This document shows, piece by piece, positions 1-6,967 of a stretch of 14,942 nt of DNA. Origin of the DNA: Spirochaetales bacterium (GTDB lineage Bacteria; Spirochaetota; Spirochaetia; SZUA-6; DRHE01). Position numbers and translations under genes: made by a program. Each line of letters opens with the position of its first letter. Position 1 is the first letter of the stretch. Where the stretch lies: NCBI GenBank assembly GCA_016935715.1, contig JAFGQJ010000302.1:1-14942 (forward strand), in the 5' to 3' direction. The notes under the pieces were generated by a model. That model ran no database searches and was not told where the DNA came from. It saw nothing but the letters and a program-made list of their open reading frames with translations.

Positions 1-483
1 ATTGTAGTAGTGTTTGATCTCCCGCATCTCCGTGACCAGGTCGGCCTGCTCGAAGAGCGCCTCCGGTATCTTCCGGCCGGTCAACACCAGCTCCACGCTG
101 TCCGGTTTCATACGGAGCAGCTCCTTCAACTCCTCGAGGGAGACGAGATGATAGTGCAGGGCTATGCCGATCTCGTCCAGGATCAGCAGGTCGTATTCGC
201 CGGTCTTCAGGATCCCCTGGATTTCCTTCCACCCCTCCCGGGCAAGCCGGATGTCCTCTTCCTTTGGTTCGTCGCGGATGAAGCACTTGCGCCCGTACTG
301 GTGCAGGGTGATGTGCGGTGCAAAGCGCTGGAGCGCCGCCAGCTCTCCGTAGAACATTCCCTTGGCGAACTGGCCGATGAACACCTTCAGGCCCCTTCCC
401 GCAGCCCGCAGCGCCAGGCCCAGGGCTGCGGTTGTCTTGCCCTTGCCGTCCCCCGTGTAGATCTGCACCAGTCCCTGTTTCAT
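1..483 (-). CDS. cobO: Corrinoid (cob(I)alamin) adenosyltransferase, CobO/BtuR type, C-terminus cut by window edge
   Basis: Reading the minus strand from the ATG at 483 gives 161 residues without a stop to the left edge. Seen: an N-terminal P-loop at residues 11-18 (GDGKGKTT) right after the short opening MKQGLVQIYT, then FIGQFAKG, a central LLILDEI segment, and near the edge LTGRKIPEALFEQADLVTEM followed by EIKHYY. These are hallmarks of the BtuR/CobO/CobP family, which transfers the adenosyl group of ATP to cob(I)alamin or cob(I)yrinic acid diamide in the cytoplasm. Family members are usually about 170-200 residues, so only the C-terminal tail should be missing. It lies 83 nt downstream of the CPBP protease on the same strand. 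A promoter-like pair (495-523) just upstream suggests it may also have its own transcript. There is no strong Shine-Dalgarno sequence before the ATG. Confidence 0.92.
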   Translation of the reverse strand, partial: MKQGLVQIYTGDGKGKTTAALGLALRAAGRGLKVFIGQFAKGMFYGELAALQRFAPHITLHQYGRKCFIRDEPKEEDIRLAREGWKEIQGILKTGEYDLLILDEIGIALHYHLVSLEELKELLRMKPDSVELVLTGRKIPEALFEQADLVTEMREIKHYYN

Positions 484-494
484 GATCCCTGGAG

Positions 495-523
495 ATTGTA
501 TTCGTCTGATTCCGATGCGTCTA
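495..523 (-). promoter_or_regulatory. Candidate promoter for cobO, very close to its ATG
   Basis: On the minus strand, TAGACG (523-518; 4/6 to TTGACA) is followed after 17 nt by TACAAT (500-495; 5/6 to TATAAT). Only 11 nt separate the -10 box from the cobO ATG, so the transcript would have about a 3-5 nt leader. The -35 match is modest, so this is the weakest of the four short-leader promoters in the window. Confidence 0.4.
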
Positions 524-566
524 TATCCGGCCGCATCTTCGGCACTGATTACGGGACGAAGAGAAT

Positions 567-1424
567 CTACTGCTTTCCCGCAGTCCCGCCTTCCATCCGG
601 TCGAGCTGAGCTCCGGCGGGATAGGCCCTGCGGAAGAAGGTGTCCCGGTCGAAGATCACAATGAGGACCGCTGCGATGGTGAACAGCGCGCCGGCGATCG
701 ATTTCGTCAACTGGTTGATGTGAAAGGCCTCACCGACGAAGTTGATCAGGAAGTGAAACACGACAGCAGTGATGATGCTCCTGTTCGCGTGGAAATAGAT
801 CCAGTTCATGATGATCGCCTGGGGTATCATACCGGCCAGGTAGAAGAACAGCGGCACAGGCTGGCAGAGAAGGGCTTGCTGATAAGAACCTTCGATGAAA
901 AACAGGGGAAGGTGCCAAAAAGGCCAGATGAGGCCGAAGGTGATACTTGCCCAGAACCCGTTCATCCGGCTGCGCAGACTGTCGACGCCGTAGCCCCGCC
1001 AGCCCAACTCCTCAGGAAGCGGGCCGTACAGCAGGTGCAGCAGGACGAATCCCAGCGGAGCGCTCAGCAACCCCTCGTTCGGGAGGAGTTGGGAGAGGGA
1101 ACCTGAGAAGGCCAGGGAGATGAACACCGACAGGAGCATGAGCAGCGGAACGAACAATACGGTGACCCCCCACCAGAACCCGGGTATCAGTGCGGGATTC
1201 AGTGCCCGTCGCCAGAAGTCCCGCACCAACTCCCGGCTTCCGGAGGTGTAGATCATGATCAGGGCGGCGGGGACCGCGCTGATTCCGGCCGCGCCCATGA
1301 AGATCAGGTTGAAGTCGAACCATCCCCTGTTGATTCCGTCCACGGCCAGCCAAAGGGGGACCCAGGTGAGCAGGAAGTCGATCAGGAAAAAGCGGAAGGG
1401 TCTGTACGGACCTAGGTGGTTCAT
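567..1424 (-). CDS. CPBP family intramembrane metalloprotease (CAAX protease / Abi-like)
   Basis: This is a 285-residue polytopic membrane protein. The CPBP (PF02517) motifs are all present and in order: EE followed by R at residues 138-139 and 143 (PEELGWRGY), the second motif with His171 in a Trp/Phe-rich helix (IWPFWHLPLF), and the third with His224 and Asn228 (VFHFLINF). These residues form the glutamate/histidine metal site of the Rce1-like fold. Several hydrophobic segments (about 12-30, 42-60, 84-106, 155-175, 190-212, 217-232, 242-258) fit a multi-pass inner-membrane protein. Substrates of bacterial CPBP proteins are mostly unknown; reported roles include prenyl-protein processing, bacteriocin self-immunity and regulated proteolysis. 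The gene diverges from the Lrp-type regulator across an AT-rich region that regulator may bind. The ATG at 1424 has only a weak purine-rich (AGAGA) ribosome site. Confidence 0.88.
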   Translation of the reverse strand: MNHLGPYRPFRFFLIDFLLTWVPLWLAVDGINRGWFDFNLIFMGAAGISAVPAALIMIYTSGSRELVRDFWRRALNPALIPGFWWGVTVLFVPLLMLLSVFISLAFSGSLSQLLPNEGLLSAPLGFVLLHLLYGPLPEELGWRGYGVDSLRSRMNGFWASITFGLIWPFWHLPLFFIEGSYQQALLCQPVPLFFYLAGMIPQAIIMNWIYFHANRSIITAVVFHFLINFVGEAFHINQLTKSIAGALFTIAAVLIVIFDRDTFFRRAYPAGAQLDRMEGGTAGKQ

Positions 1425-1450
1425 TGTTGGTATCTCTTTTTGCTTTTCTG

Positions 1451-1506
1451 TTTACCTAAAAATATAGAAAAATAATTATATTTACATAAATATTATATAG
1501 GATAAT
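1451..1506. promoter_or_regulatory. AT-rich divergent control region with dyad boxes (candidate Lrp-type operators)
   Basis: This stretch is strikingly AT-rich in an otherwise GC-rich window. It holds two near-identical dyad boxes, TTTACCTAAA (1451-1460) and TTTACATAAA (1481-1490), 30 bp apart, about three helical turns. The second sits inside a longer inverted repeat, ATATTTA-CA-TAAATAT (1478-1493), with perfect 7-bp arms. A third dyad, ATTAT-ATAGG-ATAAT (1492-1506), has the 5-5-5 layout typical of Lrp/AsnC sites and abuts the -35 box of the regulator gene. The repeats are seen directly. Binding by the adjacent Lrp-type protein is inferred from position. Confidence 0.5.
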
Positions 1507-1521
1507 TGACTGAAAACGCAA
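1492..1521 (-). promoter_or_regulatory. Possible promoter for the CPBP protease gene
   Basis: On the minus strand TTGCGT (1521-1516) is followed after 18 nt by a perfect TATAAT (1497-1492). A second perfect TATAAT lies at 1480-1475 without a good -35 partner. The leader would be roughly 60 nt. In such AT-rich DNA a TATAAT can occur by chance, so this is a weak call. It would overlap the oppositely directed regulator promoter. Confidence 0.3.
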
Positions 1522-1534
1522 CAGAGAATATGAT
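1506..1534 (+). promoter_or_regulatory. Promoter for the lrp-type gene and gcv operon
   Basis: TTGACT (1506-1511; 5/6 to consensus) and TATGAT (1529-1534; 5/6) are separated by the ideal 17 nt. The -10 box ends 8 nt before the ATG at 1543, so transcription should start at or within a couple of bases of that ATG. This predicts a leaderless message and supports ATG 1543 as the start codon. The upstream TTG (1534) would overlap the -10 box. Confidence 0.6.
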
Positions 1535-1542
1535 TGGTGTCG

Positions 1543-1986
1543 ATGAAGATCGACCGGACCCACATTGCCATCATCAGGCATCTTCAGGACGGCCGGAAAT
1601 CCTTCAAGGAGATCGCGGAAGACCTTTCGATCACGGAGAACACGGTGCGCTCCCGGGTTCAGCAGATGGTCCAGGATGGGGCGCTGTCCATCACCGGCCT
1701 GATCGACCCGGAGAAGGTCCCGGGACACCGGGTCGTGCTGGTCGGCATCAAGCTCAACACCATGAACCTGGTCAAGAAAGGGGAGGAGTTCAGCCGGCTG
1801 AGAGGGGTGGTGTCAGTGGCCGTTGTGACCGGCCGCTACGATCTCATCCTCACGGTACTGCTGCGGGATGAGTTCGGACTGCTGGAGTTCTACACCCAGG
1901 AGGTCGACCGGATCGAGGAGGTCAGCTCCGCGGAGACTTTCGTCGTGTACAAAGGTTATAATCTCGAAGTCCCCTACGTCTTGTAG
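1543..1986 (+). CDS. Lrp/AsnC family transcriptional regulator, probably local regulator of the gcv operon
   Basis: This 147-residue protein has the two-part Lrp/AsnC architecture. The N-terminal helix-turn-helix (about residues 1-55; KEIAEDLSITENTVRSRVQQM is the recognition region) is followed by the RAM ligand-binding and oligomerisation domain (about 60-147), containing VVSVAVVTGRYDLILTV and ending EVPYVL. Lrp proteins bind AT-rich operators as dimers to octamers and often respond to amino acids. The start is ambiguous: TTG 1534, GTG 1537 and ATG 1543 are in frame. I chose ATG 1543 because the TTG overlaps a good -10 box, and MKIDRTH is a normal family opening. The gene ends 30 nt before gcvH and so probably shares its transcript. 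Glycine is a plausible effector, but that is inferred from context only. Confidence 0.88.
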   Translation: MKIDRTHIAIIRHLQDGRKSFKEIAEDLSITENTVRSRVQQMVQDGALSITGLIDPEKVPGHRVVLVGIKLNTMNLVKKGEEFSRLRGVVSVAVVTGRYDLILTVLLRDEFGLLEFYTQEVDRIEEVSSAETFVVYKGYNLEVPYVL

Positions 1987-2016
1987 CGGGACAGCTCATA
2001 TCCAAGGAGGAAAGAG

Positions 2017-2409
2017 GTGGAGATACCGAAAGATCTCAAATACGCCGAGACCCATGAGTGGGTACGGGTGGAGGGAGATGTGGCCTACGTCGGCATCACC
2101 GACTACGCCCAGGAACAGCTGGGGGATATCGTTTACGTGGAGATGCCCGCAGCCGGGGACAGCTACGAAAAGGGCGAGGAGGCGGCCACAGTCGAATCGG
2201 TCAAGGCGGCCTCGGCCATCTACGCTCCCGTGGCCGGTACCGTGAAGGAGATCAACCCGGAGCTGGAGAACACTCCCGAGCTGATCAATCAGAAACCCTA
2301 CCAGGCCTTCATCTTCGCCATCCACTTCTCCGATGCCGCCGGCCTGGATGATCTGCTCGACGCGCAGAGCTACCGGAAACACGTGGAGCAGGAGAAGGAA
2401 GGACACTAG
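2017..2409 (+). CDS. gcvH: Glycine cleavage system H protein (lipoyl carrier)
   Basis: This 130-residue protein matches GcvH along its length: KYAETHEWVRVEGDVAYVGITDYAQEQLGDIVYVEMP, then the lipoylation site ESVKAAS with acceptor Lys63, then IYAPVAGTVKEINPELENTPELIN. H protein carries the methylamine intermediate on its lipoyl arm from the P protein to the T protein and is reoxidised by the L protein. The start is GTG at 2017, set by a strong AAGGAGG (2004-2010) six nt upstream. It follows the regulator by 30 nt and precedes gcvPA by 15 nt, so it is mid-operon. No lipoyl ligase or L protein (lpd) is present in the window, so these must be encoded elsewhere. Confidence 0.97.
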   Translation: MEIPKDLKYAETHEWVRVEGDVAYVGITDYAQEQLGDIVYVEMPAAGDSYEKGEEAATVESVKAASAIYAPVAGTVKEINPELENTPELINQKPYQAFIFAIHFSDAAGLDDLLDAQSYRKHVEQEKEGH

Positions 2410-2424
2410 AGGAACCCGAAGCCC

Positions 2425-3771
2425 ATGATCGCCTATATTCCCCATACCGAAGAGGATATCGAAACGATGCTCGAAGCCGTGGGTGTCGGCGATATCGACC
2501 AGCTGTTCTCCGATATTCCCAGGAAACTGCTCCTCGATAAACCCCTCGAAATCCCCGAGGGAATCCCGGAGTTCGACGTGTACCGTAGAATGTACGCTCT
2601 GGCCGAACGCAACCGCGTGCGGCCCGTGTGCTTTCTCGGCTGCGGCAGCTACGACCATATCATCCCCGCGGTGGTGGATCACATCCTGTCCCGCTCGGAG
2701 TTCTACACTTCCTACACCCCGTACCAGGCGGAGATGTCCCAGGGCATTCTCCAGGGGATCTTCGAGTTCCAGACCATGATCTGCGAGCTGACCGGACTGG
2801 AAGTGGCCAACGCCTCCCTGTACGACGGGCACACCGCGGTCAGCGAGGCCTGCGTCCTGGCTTTGAACAGCGTTCGTCATTCCGACACCATCCTGTATTC
2901 GAGCACCCTGCACCCCTTCACCCGCCAGGTGCTGCGAACCCACTTCGCCAACCTGCCGGTTCAGCTGGAAGAGATCCCCTCCTCCAGGGGTACGACCGAC
3001 CCGGACGAGCTTGCCCGGAGGCTTCGCTCAGGCGTGGCCGCGGTGGTGCTCCAGAGTCCCAACTATCTGGGCTGCATCGAGGAGCTCGGCGGGCTGGCGG
3101 ACAGGGTTCACGAAAACGGATCCCTTCTCATCCTGTCCGCGAACCCTCTTTCCCTTGGGGTGCTCAAACCGCCGGGTGAGTGGGGCGCGGACATCGCGGT
3201 CGGAGATACCCAGGCCTGCGGCCTGCCCTCCTATTTCGGAGGTCCCTCGGTCGGATACATCTCGGCCGCAGAGAAGCTGCTGCGCAAGATGCCGGGACGC
3301 ATCGCCGGCCAATCCCTGGACCGGGAGGGCAGACGCGCATTCCTGCTGACCCTGCAGGCCAGGGAACAGCACATCAAACGGGAGCGGGCCACCTCGAACA
3401 TCTGTTCCAACCAGGCGCTGGCCGCTCTGGCCACGACAGTCTATCTGGCCGCCCTGGGCAGACAGGGAATCCGGGAAGTCGCGGAGCAGAATCTGCAGAA
3501 GGCCCATTATCTCCACGACCTCCTGCTGGAAGCCACGGGTGCCAAAGCTCTGTACGACCGGCCGTTCTTCAACGAGTTTGCCGTTGCGCTTCCCGGAAAG
3601 GCCGCGGAGGTACTGCCGCGGATGGAGGAGGCCGGGTTTTTCGCCGGCGTGGAGCTCCGCCGCCTGGATCCGGCGATGCCGGAAGGAGCGCTGCTGGTTG
3701 CGGTCACCGAGCGGAGGACCCGGCGGGAGATGGACGGGTACGTAGAAGCGCTGAAGGAGGTGCTGAAGTGA
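2425..3771 (+). CDS. gcvPA: Glycine dehydrogenase (decarboxylating) subunit 1
   Basis: This 448-residue protein is the N-terminal half of a split P protein. It opens with the family signature YIPHTEEDIETMLEAVG and IDQLFSDIP, and contains FLGCGSYDHIIPAVVDHIL, YTPYQAEMSQGILQGIFEFQTMICELTG, NASLYDGHTA and a late SNICSNQALAALATTVYLAALG. The PLP-binding lysine lies in the partner subunit, as in other split P proteins. PA and PB form a heterotetramer that decarboxylates glycine and loads the aminomethyl group on GcvH. The ATG at 2425 has a GAGGAA ribosome site overlapping the end of gcvH. The last codon overlaps the start of gcvPB by 4 nt (GTGA), indicating translational coupling. Length is normal for the subunit. 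Confidence 0.97.
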   Translation: MIAYIPHTEEDIETMLEAVGVGDIDQLFSDIPRKLLLDKPLEIPEGIPEFDVYRRMYALAERNRVRPVCFLGCGSYDHIIPAVVDHILSRSEFYTSYTPYQAEMSQGILQGIFEFQTMICELTGLEVANASLYDGHTAVSEACVLALNSVRHSDTILYSSTLHPFTRQVLRTHFANLPVQLEEIPSSRGTTDPDELARRLRSGVAAVVLQSPNYLGCIEELGGLADRVHENGSLLILSANPLSLGVLKPPGEWGADIAVGDTQACGLPSYFGGPSVGYISAAEKLLRKMPGRIAGQSLDREGRRAFLLTLQAREQHIKRERATSNICSNQALAALATTVYLAALGRQGIREVAEQNLQKAHYLHDLLLEATGAKALYDRPFFNEFAVALPGKAAEVLPRMEEAGFFAGVELRRLDPAMPEGALLVAVTERRTRREMDGYVEALKEVLK

Positions 3772-5240
3772 GCGGCAAGGACAACCCCCTGGTCTTCGAG
3801 CTGTCCAGGACGGGGCGCAGGGGATATCGCCTGCCCGAGTTGGACGTCCCGGCCCGGGAGCCCGGCTCCCTGGTGGATCCCCGGCTGCTGAGGGAGAAGC
3901 AACCGCGCCTCCCGGAGGTGGGAGAGGTGGAGCTGATCAGGCATTACACCGCCCTGAGCCGCCGCAACTACGGCGTCGACCTGGGCTTCTACCCCCTGGG
4001 TTCCTGCACCATGAAGTACAACCCCAAGATCAACGAACAGGTGGCCGCCTTCGAGGGATTCACGCGTCTTCATCCCCTCCAGCCCGAAAGCAGCGTCCAG
4101 GGAATCCTGGGATTGATGTATGAGCTCCTGGCCGCCCTCAGCGAGGTAACCGGGATGTCCTGGGGCACTCTGCAGCCTTTCGCCGGGGCCCACGGGGAGT
4201 TCACGGGAATGAAGCTGTTCAAGGCCTTTTTCGAAAAGCGTGGTGAACAGGGCCGGAGGAAGATCCTGGTTCCGGACTCGGCCCACGGCACCAATCCCGC
4301 CTCGGCCCATCTGGCCGGTTTCGACGTCGTGGAGATCCATTCCGACAGCCGGGGTCTGGTCTCCCTCGAAAGCGTGCGGGATCATCTGGATGAGTCGCTG
4401 GCCGGCATCATGATGACCAACCCCAACACCCTGGGTCTGTTCGAGGAGGACATCCTGGAGATATCCGCTGCGGTCCACGAGGCGGGCGGTCTCCTGTACT
4501 ACGACGGTGCCAATCTCAACGCCATCGTGGGCAAGGTCCGCCCGGGCGACATGGGCTTCGACGTGGTGCATCTGAACCTGCACAAGACCTTCTCCACGCC
4601 CCACGGCGGGGGCGGACCCGGCTCAGGCCCGGTGCTGGTTTCCGAGACCCTGCTGCCCTTCCTGCCCGTCCCGGAGGTGGTCAAGCGGAACGACGGCTAC
4701 CATCTGGACAACGACAGACCCGACTCCATCGGCCGCCTGTCCGGCTTCTACGGAAACGTGGCGGTGATGGTGAGGGCCTACGCCTACCTGCTCACGATGG
4801 GCCGCGACGGTCTCGCCCGGGTGGGGGAGCTGGCCGTGCTGAACGCCAACTACCTGAAGGAGCGCCTGAAGGCGAGCTTCGACCTTCCCTACGATCGGAT
4901 CTGCAAGCACGAGTTCGTGCTCTCCGCGCGCAGGCTCAAGGAGAGGTTCGGAATCACGGCTCTCGATGTAGCCAAGCGATTGCTGGACTTCGGTATTCAT
5001 CCGCCCACGGTGTATTTCCCTCTCATCGTCCAGGAGGCGCTGATGATCGAACCGACGGAAACCGAGGGCCTCGAAGTGCTGGACAGGTTCGTGGCCGTCA
5101 TGGAGAGGATCGCCGACGAAGCCCGGCAGAGCCCGGAAACCCTCAGGCAGGCGCCGGGCAATACCCCGGTCGGCCGGATCGACGAAGGGCTGGCGGCGCG
5201 CAAGCCGATCGTTCGCTGGCATCCGGAGGACGAATCGTGA
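3768..5240 (+). CDS. gcvPB: Glycine dehydrogenase (decarboxylating) subunit 2, PLP-binding
   Basis: This 490-residue protein is the C-terminal half of the split P protein. Seen: RHYTALSRRNYGVDLGFYPLGSCTMKYNPK near the N-terminus, LQPFAGAHGEFTGM, PDSAHGTNPASAHLAGFDVVEI, YYDGANLNAIVG and the PLP lysine motif LNLHKTFSTPHGGGGPGSGP with Lys273 as the predicted Schiff-base residue. The C-terminal part has GIHPPTVYFPLIVQEALMIEPTETE. The start is GTG at 3768, overlapping the gcvPA stop, with AAGGAGG (3754-3760) seven nt upstream. The reading frame is open for nearly 600 nt upstream, but that part is a shadow of gcvPA in another frame. The gene ends with a 4-nt overlap into gcvT. All catalytic landmarks look intact. 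Confidence 0.97.
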   Translation: MSGKDNPLVFELSRTGRRGYRLPELDVPAREPGSLVDPRLLREKQPRLPEVGEVELIRHYTALSRRNYGVDLGFYPLGSCTMKYNPKINEQVAAFEGFTRLHPLQPESSVQGILGLMYELLAALSEVTGMSWGTLQPFAGAHGEFTGMKLFKAFFEKRGEQGRRKILVPDSAHGTNPASAHLAGFDVVEIHSDSRGLVSLESVRDHLDESLAGIMMTNPNTLGLFEEDILEISAAVHEAGGLLYYDGANLNAIVGKVRPGDMGFDVVHLNLHKTFSTPHGGGGPGSGPVLVSETLLPFLPVPEVVKRNDGYHLDNDRPDSIGRLSGFYGNVAVMVRAYAYLLTMGRDGLARVGELAVLNANYLKERLKASFDLPYDRICKHEFVLSARRLKERFGITALDVAKRLLDFGIHPPTVYFPLIVQEALMIEPTETEGLEVLDRFVAVMERIADEARQSPETLRQAPGNTPVGRIDEGLAARKPIVRWHPEDES

Positions 5241-6511
5241 AGCGCACCCCCCTGTACGAGAATCATGTCGGTTTGGGAGCCCGGATGGTAGAGTTCGCCG
5301 GCTGGGAGATGCCCGTTCAGTATCCGACGGGGATCGTGGAGGAGCACCTGCTGACGCGCAGCCGGGCCGGGCTGTTCGACGTCTCCCACATGGGTCGTTT
5401 TCTCGTAAGCGGCAGGGAGGCCCTGCACTTTCTACAGAAACTGCTGAGCAACAACGCCGCGGCCCTGGAGCCGGGCAGGGCTCAGTACACCATGATTCCA
5501 AATGAGAGCGGCGGGGCGCTGGACGACGCCTACCTGTACTGCCTGGGCGCGGCGGATGGGAAGAGCACACGGAGGGCGGAGCCGGGCCGGGAGTACCTGC
5601 TGGTCGTGAATGCCGCCAACCGGGAAAGGGACTGGGAGCACCTGCAGTCCCGCCTCTCCGGGTTCACCGGGACGGAGCTGCGGGACTGCAGCGGGGAGCT
5701 GGCAATGCTGTCCCTGCAGGGGCCCGACTCGCCGCGGATTCTGAGCGGCCTGTTCGGCGAACGGTCCCTTCCCCAGCCCGGACGCAACAACCTGCTGAGG
5801 ATCACCGCCGAAGGGCGGGAGCTCATCATCGCCAGGACCGGCTACACGGGAGAGCCTCTCGGGTTCGAGATCTTCCCCCCGGCCGATTCGGTCGGCAAGC
5901 TGTGGGATCGAATGATCGAATCCGGCGCGGCGGCGGTCGGACTCGGTGCGCGGGACACGCTGCGTCTGGAGGCGGGACTTCCCCTCTACGGGCACGAGCT
6001 GGGAAGGAGCCCGGATGACGAAGAGATCCCGATCTTCTCCTGCCCCCTGGCCCGCTTCGCCGTGAGCCTCAGCGATCTGAAAGGTTCCTTCGTCGGCAGG
6101 CAGGCTTTGGAAGCCCAGTTTGCCGAGTACAAACGAATCACGAAAGGGGACTGCGCCCGGCTGCAGGCGCTGCCCCGGATGATCCGGCTGTTCGAGATCC
6201 GGGACAGGGGCATCGCCAGGCGTGGAGCGGAGGTGTTCGTGGAGGATCGGTGCGTGGGCCGGGTGACCAGCGGAACCATGGCTCCCTACTGGATCTTCGA
6301 AGCAGAGAAATCAGAGGGATCTCCCGGCGAGCCGACCGGCCGCAGCGACCGCAGGGCGATCGGCATGGTCTTGATCGACAGCTCCGTCGCCGAACAGAGT
6401 GAGATCGAGATCGATGTCAGGGGAAGGAGGCTCAGGGCTCTCACCGTTTCCCATCTGCTGCGGACGGACGGCTCTGCGGTGGTCAGACCGGTGCTTTGGG
6501 ACCAGCCATAG
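5237..6511 (+). CDS. gcvT: Aminomethyltransferase (glycine cleavage T protein), extended form
   Basis: This 424-residue protein has GcvT landmarks in order: TPLYENHVGLGARMVEFAGWEMPVQY, FDVSHMG (48-53), GGALDDAYLY with the catalytic-type Asp pair at 96-97, SLQGPDSPRIL, ARTGYTGEPLGFEIF and GLGARDTLRLEAGLPLYGHEL. It transfers the methylene group from aminomethyl-lipoyl-GcvH to tetrahydrofolate, releasing ammonia. The GTG start at 5237 overlaps the gcvPB stop and has GGAGGA six nt upstream. The usual length is about 360-375 residues. The extra length includes a charged insert around 354-372 after TSGTMAPYW, where most family members run directly from TSG-xx-P into the last beta-strands, and longer loops near 105-120 and 255-310. 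It may belong to a divergent GcvT clade. Function is well supported by the operon. Confidence 0.94.
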   Translation: MKRTPLYENHVGLGARMVEFAGWEMPVQYPTGIVEEHLLTRSRAGLFDVSHMGRFLVSGREALHFLQKLLSNNAAALEPGRAQYTMIPNESGGALDDAYLYCLGAADGKSTRRAEPGREYLLVVNAANRERDWEHLQSRLSGFTGTELRDCSGELAMLSLQGPDSPRILSGLFGERSLPQPGRNNLLRITAEGRELIIARTGYTGEPLGFEIFPPADSVGKLWDRMIESGAAAVGLGARDTLRLEAGLPLYGHELGRSPDDEEIPIFSCPLARFAVSLSDLKGSFVGRQALEAQFAEYKRITKGDCARLQALPRMIRLFEIRDRGIARRGAEVFVEDRCVGRVTSGTMAPYWIFEAEKSEGSPGEPTGRSDRRAIGMVLIDSSVAEQSEIEIDVRGRRLRALTVSHLLRTDGSAVVRPVLWDQP

Positions 6512-6517
6512 AAGGGA

Positions 6518-6551
6518 CCGGATGACCGCATGCTCGAACCCACGCATCCGG
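6518..6551. terminator. Weak hairpin between convergent gcvT and receiver gene
   Basis: CCGGATG (6518-6524) and CATCCGG (6545-6551) form a perfect 7-bp stem with a 20-nt loop in the 46-nt gap between two convergent genes. There is no T-tract on either side, so intrinsic termination is uncertain; the position is the main argument. Confidence 0.3.
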
Positions 6552-6557
6552 CGTCTG

Positions 6558-6944
6558 TCAGGTCAACAGGGAGGTCACGACACTCAGAAACTCCTCTGCG
6601 GCAAAGGGCTTCAGGATCAGCCCGGCGCTGCCGGCTTCACGCATGCGGGAGTCATCAGCCGGGATGGAACCGGCGCTGAGGATCAGCACCGGAATTTTCG
6701 TCGTGTCGGGGTCGGCCTTCAGGATTCTCGTTGCCTCGAGGCCGTCCATTCCCGGCAGTTGAACGTCCATCAGGATCAGGTCGGGATGATGCTCCCGAAC
6801 CAGCTCGAAGGCCTGCTCCGCATTTTCGGCGTCGATTACCCGGATGCTCCGCAGTCCCAGGATCGCGCGGATGAGCTTGCGGTTCAGCTCCGCATCGTCT
6901 ACGACCAACACGGTTTTGTCGTCCATCGTTTCTTGCGTCTTCAC
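6558..6944 (-). CDS. Stand-alone response regulator receiver (CheY-like) protein
   Basis: This protein is 128 residues from GTG 6944, or 122 from the ATG at 6926. It is a single REC domain with an intact phosphorylation site. Numbered from the ATG: acidic pair Asp10-Asp11 (VLVVDDA), phospho-acceptor Asp54 (LILMDVQLPGMDG), Ser84 (LILSAG) in the switch position and Lys106 (ILKPF). There is no output domain, so it should act by binding a partner or relaying phosphate. The GTG has a GAGGGGG nine nt upstream and lies 23 nt after the HD-GYP gene, whereas the ATG has no ribosome site; GTG is therefore preferred but not certain. The frame stays open further upstream, but only as a shadow of the HD-GYP gene. 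It is the last gene of the minus-strand signalling operon. Its likely phosphodonor is the upstream histidine kinase, or a different one if that kinase cannot bind ATP. Confidence 0.9.
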   Translation of the reverse strand: MKTQETMDDKTVLVVDDAELNRKLIRAILGLRSIRVIDAENAEQAFELVREHHPDLILMDVQLPGMDGLEATRILKADPDTTKIPVLILSAGSIPADDSRMREAGSAGLILKPFAAEEFLSVVTSLLT

Positions 6945-6967
6945 GACCGTGTACCCCCTCAAGCTCC

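Noticed and set aside
484..566. Cobalamin riboswitch or small RNA upstream of cobO
   Set aside because: The gap is 83 nt, too short for a cobalamin riboswitch, and I see no B12-box-like sequence. Only the promoter-like pair at 495-523 stands out.
1987..2016. Glycine riboswitch upstream of gcvH
   Set aside because: Only 30 nt separate the regulator stop from gcvH and they hold just the ribosome site. The regulator promoter leaves almost no leader either.
3180..3767. In-frame upstream extension of gcvPB
   Set aside because: The extension overlaps gcvPA in another frame and encodes Arg/Gly/Pro-rich nonsense. The GTG at 3768 has a perfect ribosome site and the GTGA overlap.
4623..5570. Long minus-strand frames opposite the gcv genes
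   Set aside because: They are antisense to highly conserved enzymes, have no motif, and their composition is that of complementary-strand translation.
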